Source of the DNA: DASUPK01 sp963843085
GTDB taxonomy: Bacteria > Actinomycetota > Thermoleophilia > Solirubrobacterales > 70-9
Direction of reading: 5' to 3'
NCBI GenBank assembly: GCA_963843085.1
Contig: CAWJJG010000011.1
Location: forward strand, 1,178,001 to 1,242,000
DNA: 64,000 nt
Each line of letters opens with the position of its first letter. Position 1 is the stretch's first letter. The position numbers were made by a program, and so were the translations under genes. Below the pieces are notes generated by a model. That model was given only the letters and a program-made list of their open reading frames with translations. It made no database searches and was not told the DNA's origin. Positions 34,225 to 43,511 of the stretch are shown one piece after another.

Positions 34225-35159
34225 CCGAGCGCTTCCCGGAAGCCCTGCCGCCAGCTCGGGTAGGAGGGTTGCCAATCGAGCTCCCGCTTCGCCTTCTCGT
34301 TTGAAGCGCCCTCGAGCCGCGTGGCCAGCGTGGCCGCCTGCTTCCCCACGGCCAGCTTGGCGAGCCATACGGGGACGCGGCGCGGAGGCTTGGCCCCGAT
34401 CGCCTCGGCGTAGGCCGGCAACCACTCCGCCTGGGGAGCGGGCTCGTCGTCGCAGACGTTGTAGATCCCGGCGCCGCGATCGAGCGCCGCGATCGTCGCG
34501 GCCGCGGCGTCATCGGTGTGCACCAGCGAGAAGACACCGGTCCCCACGCCGAGTATCGGCGCGCGGCGGCGCCGGACATCGCTGCGATCGAAGCCTCCCG
34601 GCACCATCTCGACCTCGGGGCCGTAGAAGTACCCGTACCGGAGGACGACGCCCTCGAGCCCCGGGGTCTCGAGAGCTGATCGCTCCATTGACTCGAGTGC
34701 CACGAGGCCCTGGCCAGTCGGAGCGTCAGGTGGAAGATCGAGCAGGGGGTCGTCCTCGCTGTGCGCCCGCTTGCCGGTCGAGGCGTAGAAGAAGCAGACG
34801 CTCTGGGTGATCAGCCGGAGCGCGCCGGCTTCGGCCGCCGCCCCGGCGAGCGCGGGACCGACCGTTCCCCGAAGCTCATTGGTGGGCCCGAACGTCTCCT
34901 CCGCCCGGCGGAAGTTCATCTTGTTGGGCAGGTTGGTGAGTTGGTTGATCACCGCCTCGGGCGCCGCCTCCATCACGGCGCCACGAAGAGCGTCCGTGTC
35001 GCGGGCGTCGACGATCGCCGGCCTGACCCCCAGCTCGCGAAGGCCTTCAGCCCGCTCGGGCGAGCGGGTCGTCCCGGTGACCTCGTGGCCCGCCTGGAGC
35101 AGGCCCTTCGTAAGCGGCCTGCCGATCACCCCGGTCGCTCCCGCGAGGAAAACCCTCAT
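34221..35159 (-). CDS. NAD-dependent epimerase/dehydratase (extended SDR)
   Basis: 312 residues with a Rossmann nucleotide motif GATGVIGRPLTKGLL at the N-terminus, an SDR active-site region (LITQSVCFFYASTG) and VVLRYGYFYGPEVEMVPGG, typical of atypical/extended SDRs acting on nucleotide sugars or isoprenoid-like substrates. The classic YxxxK is not clearly present, so catalysis may be altered. Function unknown beyond the fold. Confidence 0.85.
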   Translation of the reverse strand: MRVFLAGATGVIGRPLTKGLLQAGHEVTGTTRSPERAEGLRELGVRPAIVDARDTDALRGAVMEAAPEAVINQLTNLPNKMNFRRAEETFGPTNELRGTVGPALAGAAAEAGALRLITQSVCFFYASTGKRAHSEDDPLLDLPPDAPTGQGLVALESMERSALETPGLEGVVLRYGYFYGPEVEMVPGGFDRSDVRRRRAPILGVGTGVFSLVHTDDAAAATIAALDRGAGIYNVCDDEPAPQAEWLPAYAEAIGAKPPRRVPVWLAKLAVGKQAATLATRLEGASNEKAKRELDWQPSYPSWRQGFREALG

Positions 35160-35217
35160 CGATCTAGCTAATCAAACGGCGTCCGACACAAAAGCCAACA
35201 AGCGGGCGATCTGCGAC

Positions 35218-36135
35218 CTAGAGATAGATGTGAATCGCGTCCCCGAGGTTGATCCAGTTGTAGATGTAGTGCGAGAACGGGATCGGGTTGCGGACGCAGC
35301 CGTGGCTCGCCGCCTCGTGCATGGGGACGGGGTTGTAGCCGTGAGTCGCGTAGCCCCGGATGAAGTAGACGGAGTAGTACATCCCCTCCGAGTTGTAGCC
35401 CGGGTCCTTGCGATAGAAGTGGTAGGTGCCTCGCACCGTCGGGGTGGAGGGCTTGCCGGTCGAGACGTGGACGGTCGCCACCACATCGTCGCCGTTGACG
35501 AGGGCCATGACCTGGCGGGAGATGTCGACCTCGACATGGTGGCCCGAGTGGTAGCGGGGCCGGAAGCCGCCCTTCCCCTGGAGCAGCTTCTCGAAGATCA
35601 CCGGCTTGTACTGGTAGTTCCGGGCCATGTTGTTGACCTTGCGGAACGCCAAGGTCGCGAGCTGCGAGCCGTGGTTGAACTTGCCGCTGACGTGTCCGCC
35701 GGTGTAGTAGCCCTCGTTGACCAGCGCCTGGTTGTAGAGGTGGGAGATCGCGCCCTTGCGCAGGTGCTTCGGCACGCGGACCCTGAAGCGCTGCGGCTGG
35801 GAGGTCTGCCCGCCACTGGTGGCGGTCACCTGGTAGTTGCAGCAGGCGTCGACGACGAAGGGGAAGGAGAACTTCCCGTCTGCGCCGACGGTGAGCTGCT
35901 TCTTCTCGACGGTGTTGCCGCTGGCGTCGACCTGGACGGTGACGTTCTGGCCGCCGGTCGCGCCCGGCAGGTTGCCGACGGCCGTGACCTTGTCGAGGAG
36001 GCCGGGGCTCTTGGGGCCGTTCAGGTCGAGGGTCGGAGGACCGGTCGCCGCGTTCGCGGAGACGACGGACAGAAGCACGGCCAGGGCCGCCACGGCGGCC
36101 ACGAGCAGTGCAAAGGTCTTCCCTCCCCGAATCAC
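35218..36135 (-). CDS. L,D-transpeptidase (YkuD)
   Basis: 305 residues from the GTG at 36135, which gives a signal peptide (FALLVAAVAALAVLLSVV, ending SANA). A Ig-like N-terminal domain (residues about 35-150) precedes a YkuD catalytic domain: MALVNGDDVVATVHVSTGK, then GTYHFYRKDPG and the active site HEAASHGCVRNP with Cys about residue 280. These enzymes make 3-3 cross-links in peptidoglycan or attach proteins to it. The longer upstream frame is unlikely to be translated. No close partner gene. Confidence 0.9.
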   Translation of the reverse strand: MIRGGKTFALLVAAVAALAVLLSVVSANAATGPPTLDLNGPKSPGLLDKVTAVGNLPGATGGQNVTVQVDASGNTVEKKQLTVGADGKFSFPFVVDACCNYQVTATSGGQTSQPQRFRVRVPKHLRKGAISHLYNQALVNEGYYTGGHVSGKFNHGSQLATLAFRKVNNMARNYQYKPVIFEKLLQGKGGFRPRYHSGHHVEVDISRQVMALVNGDDVVATVHVSTGKPSTPTVRGTYHFYRKDPGYNSEGMYYSVYFIRGYATHGYNPVPMHEAASHGCVRNPIPFSHYIYNWINLGDAIHIYL

Positions 36136-36358
36136 GAGGCGGCATTGTGCAACATCCGGCGGCCGAATGCATTTGCGCAGGCAAGAAAAATGCCGATGAT
36201 TCCGGTCTTCTTGCTGGCTACCTTCGGTCGATGCGCAGGGATTCGCGACTCTGATCGCCACGGTCGTCTTCGGGCTGGCTGCGGCCGCCGCCCGGACGCG
36301 CATCTCCATCACTGCGCCGCAGAACTGAAGACGGCGTAGTAGCCCGGTACTTTCTGGC

Positions 36359-36778
36359 CTAGGCGGTTTCCTGGAGACCCGCGGCCGCAAGCGCCTGCGA
36401 GCGGTCCATGAAGAACTGAACTCGGACGACCTTCCCCTGGCTGATCGTCCAGTTCTGGGCGTAGGAATTCCACTCCTGCTCGATGCCGCTCATGCGCCCA
36501 CGCATTCGCTGGTTGAGGACGCTGACGACCGTGTCGCCCGCATCGATGAACTCCACGTATTCGAAGCTGAACACCTCCCAGGCCTCCGCCCAGGTCCGCC
36601 AGAACCTGCGGACGCCCTCATGGCCGCGGTAAACGGGCTCGAAATCCGTGAACTCCGTTCGTACGTCGCTGATACTCCACTCGATCTCAGGGTCGTACCC
36701 GCCAAAGACCTCGTCCATCTCACCGCGCTCCGATGCGTCGATCAGCCTCTTGACGAGATCGATGTTCTCCTGCGACAT
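36359..36778 (-). CDS. SnoaL-like (NTF2-fold) protein
   Basis: 139 residues starting MSQENIDLVKRLIDASERG, typical of SnoaL-like domain proteins. YDPEIEWSIS, YRGHEGVRRFWRTWAEAW and FEYVEFIDAGDTVVSVLNQ follow the NTF2 cone pattern. Such proteins are isomerases, hydrolases or orphan binders; the role is unknown. It lies 4 bases downstream of the ABC permease gene, so it is probably in the same transcript. Confidence 0.85.
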   Translation of the reverse strand: MSQENIDLVKRLIDASERGEMDEVFGGYDPEIEWSISDVRTEFTDFEPVYRGHEGVRRFWRTWAEAWEVFSFEYVEFIDAGDTVVSVLNQRMRGRMSGIEQEWNSYAQNWTISQGKVVRVQFFMDRSQALAAAGLQETA

Positions 36779-36782
36779 GCCG

Positions 36783-37559
36783 CTACGCCACCAGCTTCTT
36801 CCGCAGCGCCCGCACCGGGATCGTGAAGAGCAGCAGGGTGAGGACGGCGAGCCAGGCGGCGTTGCCGACAACCGACCAGAGCTCGGGGCTCGTGGCGAGC
36901 CCGCGCGTGATCTGGACGAGGTGGTAGAGCGGCATGAACCAGGCCACGACGTGGACCCAGTCCGGCAGCTTGCTGAACGGGAAGAAGAGCCCCGAGAACA
37001 GGAACATCGGGGTGATCCCGAGGGTGAAGAAGTACGAGTAGAGATCGATCTTGGGAATCAGCGTGGTGAACGTGTAGCCGATCACCGAGAAGCAGAGCCC
37101 GCCCAGGAAGACGAACGGCGGGATCGCGAGTGCCCACCAGGAAGAGACCAGGCCGAAGCCCGAGATGACCGCGAGCACCACGCAGCCGTAGACGGTGGCC
37201 CTGCTGGCGCTCCAGGCGAGGTCGCCGGCGACGACGTCCTGGACCTCGACCGGCGTCGACAGGACGTTGTCGTAGAGCCGCAGCTCGTTCATCCGGAAGT
37301 AGACGTTGTAGGTCGTCTCGAAGGCCGAGGACCACATCGCCGCCGAGGCGATCAGGCCCGGTGCGATGAACTCCTTGTAGGGAATGCCGTTGATGTGGGC
37401 GACGTAGGTGCCGAGGCCGAAGCCCATCGCCAGCAGGTAGAGGAACGGGTCCAGGAAGGTCGGCAGCAGAGCGCCCCGCCAGAGCTTCGAGAAGACACGC
37501 GCGTTCCGGAGCCATACTGCGGCGGCCAGGCGCGGGATGGGGATGTACGGCTTCGCCAT
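36783..37559 (-). CDS. ABC-2 type transporter permease (NodJ-like)
   Basis: 258 residues with six predicted membrane helices and landmarks of the NodJ/daunorubicin exporter type: LWRGALLPTFLDPFLYLLAMGFGLG, EFIAPGLIASAAMWSSAFET, and MFLFSGLFFPFSKLPDWVHV before the last helices. Functions with the ATPase encoded upstream to export a lipid-linked or hydrophobic substrate. The ATG at 37559 was chosen because the N-terminal extension to 37622 is Cys/Arg-rich and unlike the family. Confidence 0.9.
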   Translation of the reverse strand: MAKPYIPIPRLAAAVWLRNARVFSKLWRGALLPTFLDPFLYLLAMGFGLGTYVAHINGIPYKEFIAPGLIASAAMWSSAFETTYNVYFRMNELRLYDNVLSTPVEVQDVVAGDLAWSASRATVYGCVVLAVISGFGLVSSWWALAIPPFVFLGGLCFSVIGYTFTTLIPKIDLYSYFFTLGITPMFLFSGLFFPFSKLPDWVHVVAWFMPLYHLVQITRGLATSPELWSVVGNAAWLAVLTLLLFTIPVRALRKKLVA

Positions 37560-37628
37560 CACCCCGCATGTCCTCCGCTTCGCGTCCGGGCATGCGGGGC
37601 TACGACGCCGGCCACATGGCAATCCTGG

Positions 37629-38570
37629 CTACTCACGCAGGGATCGGCCGGTGAGTCGCAGGAAGACGTCCTCGAGGGTCGCGCGCCGGACCAGTGCGGC
37701 CTCGGTCGGGAAGGCGTCGTGGTCGAGTTCCTCCAGTACCTTCTCGGCGTTATCGGCGTAGAGCATGAGCGTCTGCTCGTTCAGGTCGTGACCCTGGATC
37801 CGCCCGTCCAGAGAGTCGACCAGCCGCTTGGGGTCGCAGCCCTCATCCAGCCGCAGCTCGAGAACCTCCCGTCCGACGTGCTGGAGCACCAGGTCCGAGG
37901 GCTTGCCGTCGGTGACGATCCTCCCCTCGTCCATGATCACCAGCCGGTCGCAGAGACGCTCGGCCTCCTCCATGTAGTGCGTGGTCAGGAGCAGCGTGAC
38001 GCCGCGGCGGCGCAGCCGGTCGAGCGCATTCCAGACCGCCAGGCGCGCCTGCGGGTCGAGGCCGGTGGTCGGCTCATCCAGCACGACCAGCTCCGGGTCG
38101 CCCATCAGGGCCCGCGAGATCAACAGGCGACGCTTCATCCCGCCGGAGAGGCTGTGGATGCGCTCGTCCGCGCGGTCGGTCAGCAGCGAGAACTCGAGCA
38201 GCTCCGTGGCTCGCCCGCCCGCCTTCTGCGCGTCGATCCCGAAGTAGCGGGCCTGCTGGAGCAGGTTCTCCCGGACGGTCAGATCCCCGTCGAGGTTCGT
38301 CTCCTGCGGGACGACCCCGATCCGGCTCTTGATCTTGCGACGCTCCCGGTTGGCATCCATGCCGAGGACCCGAAGCTCGCCGCCGTCGACGGTCGCGAGG
38401 CCGTAGATCGTCTTCATCGTCGTGGTCTTACCCGCCCCGTTGGGGCCGAGGAAGCCGAAGCAGACGCCCGGGTCCACCTCGAAGTCGATGCCCGCGACGG
38501 CGACGCGGTCGCCATAGGACTTGCTCAGGGCGTGTGCGCTGACGGCAGACGGGGGCTCGCCGTTCAGCAC
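37629..38570 (-). CDS. ABC transporter ATP-binding protein (NodI-like)
   Basis: 313 residues from the GTG at 38570: Walker A GPNGAGKTTTMK, Q-loop VPQETNLDGDLTV, signature LSGGMKRRLLISRAL, Walker B LVVLDEPTTGLDPQ, and H-loop LLLTTHYMEEAERL. A C-terminal domain of about 80 residues (LVLQHVGREVLELRLDEG) is typical of DrrA/NodI ATPases. It pairs with the permease 69 bases downstream. Its start overlaps the end of the RDD-CPBP gene by 7 bases. Confidence 0.92.
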   Translation of the reverse strand: MLNGEPPSAVSAHALSKSYGDRVAVAGIDFEVDPGVCFGFLGPNGAGKTTTMKTIYGLATVDGGELRVLGMDANRERRKIKSRIGVVPQETNLDGDLTVRENLLQQARYFGIDAQKAGGRATELLEFSLLTDRADERIHSLSGGMKRRLLISRALMGDPELVVLDEPTTGLDPQARLAVWNALDRLRRRGVTLLLTTHYMEEAERLCDRLVIMDEGRIVTDGKPSDLVLQHVGREVLELRLDEGCDPKRLVDSLDGRIQGHDLNEQTLMLYADNAEKVLEELDHDAFPTEAALVRRATLEDVFLRLTGRSLRE

Positions 38571-39838
38571 TGGCCGAGAACCACGGCGATCGCGATCGCG
38601 TTGTTCAGGAAGTGGGTGAGCATGCTCGGGTAGATCGACCCCGTCTTGTTGTACAGCCACGCCAGGCCCACCCCCAGGCCGGCGAGGGGGATCGCGGCGG
38701 TTGGCCCGGTGGGCGCGTGGACGAGGCCGAAGATCGCCCCGGAGAGAAGCGCCGAGGGCCAGAGCGACCAGCGCGTCCGCAGGCCGGCGAAGAAGAAGCC
38801 GCGGAAGAAGATCTCCTCGGCGATCGGCGCCAGCACGACGATCGCCACCACCGCGAAGATCGCGATCCCGATTCCTGGGTTGCAGACGCCGAGCTCCTTG
38901 CCGATGTCCTCCTGCTTCGGCTGCAGCACGATCGCCGAGAAGGCGATCACCCCCGCGTAGTAGATGCCGAGCACGGCGAACATCCAGCCGAAGGCGGATG
39001 GCTCGAAGCGCCGCAGCCCGAGCCGCCTCAGGGCGTCCTTCAGGCTGAAGCGCCAGCTCGATGCCATCCCGATCGCAACGGCAATCAGCATCCCGTCGAA
39101 GAGCGCCTGCGTCGCCAGGATCCCCGCATCGCTCGCCTTGTCCGGGTCGCCGATGTTCGGATCGAACGGAAGGACGAGGAGCGGCGGAACGATCACCACC
39201 AGCAGCAGGCCGCCGAGCAGTCCCCAGATCGACCCCCCGAATCCCCAGGGCACGTCCATCCGGTCGGGCCTGACTGGCTTGGGCGGCGCCGGCGGCGCCT
39301 GCGGGGGCGGCGGATAGACCGGTCCGGCTCCGCCGACGATCGCCGGTGCCTGCGGGGGCGGCGGTGCCTGCGGGGGCGGCGGTGCCTGCGGGGGCGGCGG
39401 ATTGGCCGGGGCGGCTCTGGTCAGCTTGAGCTTGCGGCGCACCACGATGGTCTTCGCGGCCCTGTCCCCGAGGCGCTGCTTGCGCGCGGACGAGGCGATC
39501 ATCAGCTCGCCGATCAGCCAGAAGTCGACGAGCCGGAGCAGGTTCCGGATGCTCGCCTGCCCGTAGGTGAGCCGCTCGGCGCCGTCCAACGAGCGCACCT
39601 GGATCCCGGCGGCGTTCTTGCCGACGGTGTGTCCCCAGCGCCACTCGCAGAAGGCGAAGTAGTTGAACCAGAAGGACACGACCACGAGCAGGGCGATCCC
39701 GGCGGCGAGGTCGGAGACGTCGCCGGAGTCGATCGGGAGCCAGCGGAGGACCAGCAAGACCGTGACCAGCCAGGTGGCGTTGTCGATGAAGATCGCGAGC
39801 GCGCGCGACCAGAATCCGGCGAACTGGGGTTCCTCCAT
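38564..39838 (-). CDS. RDD-domain / CPBP intramembrane protease fusion
   Basis: 424 residues from the ATG at 39838. Residues about 5-130 are an RDD domain (FAGFWSRALAIFIDNATWL; GHTVGKNAAGIQVRSLDG). A proline/glutamine linker of PPPPQA repeats (about residues 145-185) connects to a CPBP domain with the glutamic-protease motifs EEIFFRGFFFAGL, FGLVH and HFLNNA. CPBP proteins cut or modify membrane peptides such as bacteriocin precursors or prenylated proteins. Fusion with RDD is uncommon. The gene overlaps the NodI-like ATPase start by 7 bases, so it may act with that exporter. Confidence 0.88.
   Translation of the reverse strand: MEEPQFAGFWSRALAIFIDNATWLVTVLLVLRWLPIDSGDVSDLAAGIALLVVVSFWFNYFAFCEWRWGHTVGKNAAGIQVRSLDGAERLTYGQASIRNLLRLVDFWLIGELMIASSARKQRLGDRAAKTIVVRRKLKLTRAAPANPPPPQAPPPPQAPPPPQAPAIVGGAGPVYPPPPQAPPAPPKPVRPDRMDVPWGFGGSIWGLLGGLLLVVIVPPLLVLPFDPNIGDPDKASDAGILATQALFDGMLIAVAIGMASSWRFSLKDALRRLGLRRFEPSAFGWMFAVLGIYYAGVIAFSAIVLQPKQEDIGKELGVCNPGIGIAIFAVVAIVVLAPIAEEIFFRGFFFAGLRTRWSLWPSALLSGAIFGLVHAPTGPTAAIPLAGLGVGLAWLYNKTGSIYPSMLTHFLNNAIAIAVVLGQC
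39345..39398. repeat. Tandem 18-bp repeat encoding PPPPQA
   Basis: Three perfect copies of an 18-bp unit (GGTGCCTGCGGGGGCGGC on the plus strand) in tandem, inside the linker of the RDD-CPBP gene. A fourth near-copy sits at 39295-39312. In-frame units of six residues can vary in number between strains without breaking the gene. Confidence 0.9.
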
Positions 39839-39839
39839 C

Positions 39840-40469
39840 TCAGAGATGCTGATCGATCTCCCCGAGGGAGGCGATGTCGCCGTCGCCACCGTCGCGGTCG
39901 ATCAGCAGCGAGCGGATCCCCGCGGCCCCCGCTCCGGCCACGTCCTCATCCGCGGTGTCGCCCACGTGCAGCGCCTCATCCGCCCGACAGCCCGCGAGCT
40001 CGAGGGCGCGTTCGAAGATCGCCGGATCCGGCTTGCGGGCGCCCGCCTCAGCGGAGGTGATCGTCCCGTCCACCATCTCCCCGAGCCCGCATCCATCGAG
40101 CACTCGGGGCAGCGAGCAGTCCCAGTTCGACACGACCAGCAGCCGCAGGCCCCGGTCATGGAGGTTCCTCAGCGCCGGGACGGCGTCCGGATAGGCGGAG
40201 AAGCGGATCGCCGCGACCAGCTCGTCCACGCCGACATCCATCCCGAGCTTCTGCGAGACGAGCGCCGCGCAGCGCTCCCGCAGCTCCGTGAGGGAGGCCT
40301 CGTCGCGGCCCTCGTGCGCGTGCTCCTTGTAGTACGCCATCTCGGCCTTCAGCGCCTCGACCAGTTGCTCGTCCGAGATCTCCGCCGGCACCAGGCCGCG
40401 CAGGGAGATCCACGGGGGCTCGAGCTCCACGAGCGTGCCGAGGGCGTCCAGGAAGACAGCGCGGGTCAC
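39840..40469 (-). CDS. HAD-family hydrolase
   Basis: 209 residues from the GTG at 40469. HAD motif I is AVFLDALGTLVEL; the nucleophile Asp is present and the second Asp is replaced by Ala, as in some haloacid-dehalogenase-like relatives. Motif II is LLVVSNWDCSLP, motif III is GARKPDPAIF and motif IV is HVGDTADEDVAGA. A phosphatase or dehalogenase; substrate unknown. Its stop lies one base before the RDD-CPBP start. Divergent from mscS with 21 bases between starts. Confidence 0.88.
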   Translation of the reverse strand: MTRAVFLDALGTLVELEPPWISLRGLVPAEISDEQLVEALKAEMAYYKEHAHEGRDEASLTELRERCAALVSQKLGMDVGVDELVAAIRFSAYPDAVPALRNLHDRGLRLLVVSNWDCSLPRVLDGCGLGEMVDGTITSAEAGARKPDPAIFERALELAGCRADEALHVGDTADEDVAGAGAAGIRSLLIDRDGGDGDIASLGEIDQHL

Positions 40470-40490
40470 AGTCGAAATACTCCCCCACTG

Positions 40491-41276
40491 ATGCTGGCGG
40501 CCGCGGACCAGACCTTCTGGCAGGCGCACGGGGACGAGATCTCCGCTGCGATCACGATCGTCGTCGCCGTTCTGGTCGCGATCATCGTCGACCGCCTTCT
40601 GATCGGCCGCGCCGTCCATGCCGCCACACGCCTCGAGACCGGAGAGCTCTCCCGCGAGGCGCGCACGCGGCTCCGCCTGATCCGCCGCCTGCTCTTCCTG
40701 GCGATCATCCTGATCGGGATCGCGCTGGCGCTCAGCCAGTTCACCTCGATCAAGCGCTTCGCGACCGGCATCCTCGCCTCGACGGCGGTGCTCGGGATCA
40801 TCATCGGGTTCGCCGGGCGCCAGGTGATCGCGAACCTGGTCTCCGGAATCTTGCTGGCGATCACGCAGCCGATCCGGATCGGCGACCTGGTCTCGATCGG
40901 CGACGAGGTCCACGGACGGGTCACGGACATCGCGCTCACCTACACGAGCGTCGATGCCGGCGACGGCAGCCTGATCGTCGTCCCGAACGAGAAGGTCGCC
41001 ACCGACGTCGTGATCAACCACTCGGCCGGCAACAACGCCGCCCCGGTCACCGTCGACATCTGGTTACGCCCGGACGCCGACGTCGAGGCCGCACGCAAGG
41101 CGCTCGAACACGGCGAGGTCACCTCCGCGCACCTGATGGAGGTGACGCCGGAGGGCGCCCGGCTGCAGGTGAAGGCCGCGATCGACGCCGGGGCCGACCG
41201 CGAGGCACACGAGACGGACCTGCGCGAGCGGACGCAAGGCGTCCTGCGGGAGGAGGGGTTACTTAAATCCCCCTGA
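40491..41276 (+). CDS. Small-conductance mechanosensitive channel (MscS family)
   Basis: 261 residues: two N-terminal membrane helices, then the pore helix TM3 with the Gly/Ala pattern STAVLGIIIGFAGRQVIANLVSGILLAITQP, given here only as the landmark FAGRQVIANLVSG. The MscS beta domain (IRIGDLVSIGDEVHGRV; LTYTSVDAGDGSLIVVPNEK) and a C-terminal alpha/beta domain follow. Opens on membrane tension to release solutes at osmotic downshift. The ATG at 40491 is the only sensible start; longer frames overlap the HAD gene. Confidence 0.92.
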   Translation: MLAAADQTFWQAHGDEISAAITIVVAVLVAIIVDRLLIGRAVHAATRLETGELSREARTRLRLIRRLLFLAIILIGIALALSQFTSIKRFATGILASTAVLGIIIGFAGRQVIANLVSGILLAITQPIRIGDLVSIGDEVHGRVTDIALTYTSVDAGDGSLIVVPNEKVATDVVINHSAGNNAAPVTVDIWLRPDADVEAARKALEHGEVTSAHLMEVTPEGARLQVKAAIDAGADREAHETDLRERTQGVLREEGLLKSP

Positions 41277-41303
41277 CCCGGCGCTGAGTACCCTTTTCAG
41301 GCC

Positions 41304-43511
41304 ATGTCGCAGCGAGCCCGCAGACGGCGCCGGCGTCTCCAGGACTCGGGCAGGAAGAAACTCCTGCTCGGCGTCGGCATTCCCCTGGCCGCGATCCTCG
41401 CCGGGCTCCTCGCCGGCGGCATCTGGCTGCTGAGCATCTACAACTCGGCGCCGTCGCTGGCCTCGCTCAGGCCGATCACGAAGGGAGCCGTGTCCAAGGT
41501 CTACGCTGCGGACGGCTCCCTGATCGGGGTGATCCACTCCGACACGATCCGCCAGCCCGTCCCGAGCAGCAAGATCCCGCAGGACATGAAGGACGCGACC
41601 GTGGCGATCGAGGACCGCCGCTTCTACGAGCACGGCGGCATCGATCCCTCCGCGATCGTCCGCGCCGGATGGTCGGACCTCACGGCCGGTGGGAAGGCCG
41701 TGCAGGGCGGTTCGACGATCACCCAGCAGCTCGTCCGGAACCTCTACATCCAGGACCCCCAGGACACCCTGAAGCGGAAGATCATTGAGGCCCACCTCGC
41801 CAACGAGGAGGAGGATGCGCACTCGAAGGACTGGATCCTCACCAAGTACCTGAACACCGCCCCGTACGGGACCAATTACGGCGCCACCGCGATCGGCGTC
41901 GAGGCGGCCGCCCAGACCTACTACTCGGAGCACGCCGAGGACCTGACGCTGCCCCAGGCGGCCGTGATCGCAGGCCTCCCCCAGGCTCCCTCGCAGTACA
42001 ACCCCTTCCTCAACCCGCGGGCGGCCCTGGCCCGCCGGAACGAGGTGCTCCAGGCGATGAGGCAGCAGGGCAAGATCACCGACAGCGAGTACTCGGAGGC
42101 CACCAGTCAGGGCCTCGACCTCAATCCGGGGAACAAGTACAACCGGATCCGCCAGCCCTACATCTTCGACCTGGTGAAGCAGGAGCTCGAGGACCGCTAC
42201 GGCGTCAACACGATCCAGAACGGCGGGCTGAAGGTCTATACGACGATCGATCCGCGCCTTCAGGACGCCGCGCAGAGCGCCGTCGACTCCTGCTCGGTCT
42301 GTTATTCGGGCGGCGGGCCCGCGTCGGCGCTCGCCTCGGTCGACCCCTCGAACGGGCACATCGTCGCGCTCGCATCCACCCAGCGCTATTCGATCTCGAG
42401 CCAGTTCAATTTCGCCGCCCACGCCCAGCGCCAGCCGGGGTCCTCGTTCAAGGCCTACGACCTGACCACCGCGATCAAGCAGGGCATCGATCCCGATACG
42501 ACCTACTACGACGGCTCCTCACCGGCGAACCTGACCATCCCGGGAGGCGGCAGCTGGGAGGTCAACAACGCGGAGCCGGGCGGCGGGACGATGCCGCTCA
42601 ACGTTGCGACCTGGGACTCGGTCAACGTGATCTTCGCCAAGCTCGGCCTCGATCTCGGCCCGGAGAACATCGCCAGGACCGCCTACGACATGGGGATCAC
42701 CTCGCCGCTCGGGATCAAGGGGGCACGCGAGATCCCCTGCAAGCTGGGCCCGAACTGCTTCATCCCCCCGGCCGACGCGATCGGCGGCCTCAGCGTCGGC
42801 GTCACCCCGCTCGAGCAGGCCGACGCCTACGCCACCCTCGCCAACGGCGGTGTCCATCACGACGCGACCGCGATCGACAGGGTCGTCTTCCCCGGCGGGA
42901 AGGTCGACGAGTCCGGCACCAACGATGGCAAGCGGGTCCTCACCCCCGGTCAGGCCTACGAGGTGACGAAGGTGCTCGAGGGAGTGATCACCTCCGGCAC
43001 GGGCGCCGGCTACACCTCGATCGGCTGCTCCTCGGAGGCCGGCAAGACCGGCACCAGTGAGGGGCTCTCGGATGCGTGGTTCGTCGGCTACACGCCGCTG
43101 TATTCGACCGCCGTCTGGACCGGACACCCGCTCTCGCGCGACTACACCGGCTACGGCGGCCCGACCTCCGGGCCGATCTGGCGCTCCTTCATGGAGTCCG
43201 CCCAGGGGAGCGAGTGCCCGGACTTCACGGTCCCCTCGAGCCTCCCGGAGCTGTCCTCGTACCACGGTGAGCACACTTCCTCCAGCTCGAGCTCCTGCTA
43301 CTCGGGCTCCAGCTCCACCAGCTCGAGCTCCTGCTCGTCCTCATACACGCAGACCACCACGACGACCGACTCCGGCAACAACAACGGCAACGGCAACCAG
43401 GGCGCCTACGCCCCGGGCGTCGGCCAGAAGCCAGCCCCCACGCCGAAGCCCAAGCCGACGCCTGCGCCTCCCTCGCCGCCTCCGCCCAGCGGCGGCGTCG
43501 TCACCCCGTAA
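41304..43511 (+). CDS. Class A penicillin-binding protein (PBP1A-like)
   Basis: 735 residues, bifunctional. A cytoplasmic Arg-rich start and one membrane anchor (residues about 21-45) are followed by a GT51 glycosyltransferase domain with EDRRFYEHGGID and GGSTITQQLVRNLYIQ. The transpeptidase domain has SxxK (SSFK, Ser380), SxN in WDSVNVIFAKLG and KTGTSEG (Lys581). A long low-complexity C-tail (about residues 650-735) is Ser/Cys-, Thr- and Asn/Gly-rich, then Pro-rich. It polymerises and cross-links peptidoglycan. It overlaps the convergent DUF167 gene by 11 bases. Confidence 0.95.
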   Translation: MSQRARRRRRRLQDSGRKKLLLGVGIPLAAILAGLLAGGIWLLSIYNSAPSLASLRPITKGAVSKVYAADGSLIGVIHSDTIRQPVPSSKIPQDMKDATVAIEDRRFYEHGGIDPSAIVRAGWSDLTAGGKAVQGGSTITQQLVRNLYIQDPQDTLKRKIIEAHLANEEEDAHSKDWILTKYLNTAPYGTNYGATAIGVEAAAQTYYSEHAEDLTLPQAAVIAGLPQAPSQYNPFLNPRAALARRNEVLQAMRQQGKITDSEYSEATSQGLDLNPGNKYNRIRQPYIFDLVKQELEDRYGVNTIQNGGLKVYTTIDPRLQDAAQSAVDSCSVCYSGGGPASALASVDPSNGHIVALASTQRYSISSQFNFAAHAQRQPGSSFKAYDLTTAIKQGIDPDTTYYDGSSPANLTIPGGGSWEVNNAEPGGGTMPLNVATWDSVNVIFAKLGLDLGPENIARTAYDMGITSPLGIKGAREIPCKLGPNCFIPPADAIGGLSVGVTPLEQADAYATLANGGVHHDATAIDRVVFPGGKVDESGTNDGKRVLTPGQAYEVTKVLEGVITSGTGAGYTSIGCSSEAGKTGTSEGLSDAWFVGYTPLYSTAVWTGHPLSRDYTGYGGPTSGPIWRSFMESAQGSECPDFTVPSSLPELSSYHGEHTSSSSSSCYSGSSSTSSSSCSSSYTQTTTTTDSGNNNGNGNQGAYAPGVGQKPAPTPKPKPTPAPPSPPPPSGGVVTP

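Noticed and set aside
36165..36346. Hydrophobic short frame upstream of the L,D-transpeptidase gene (FATLIATVVFGLAAAAA)
   Set aside because: No ATG, GTG or TTG in the right place; most likely remnant or chance sequence.
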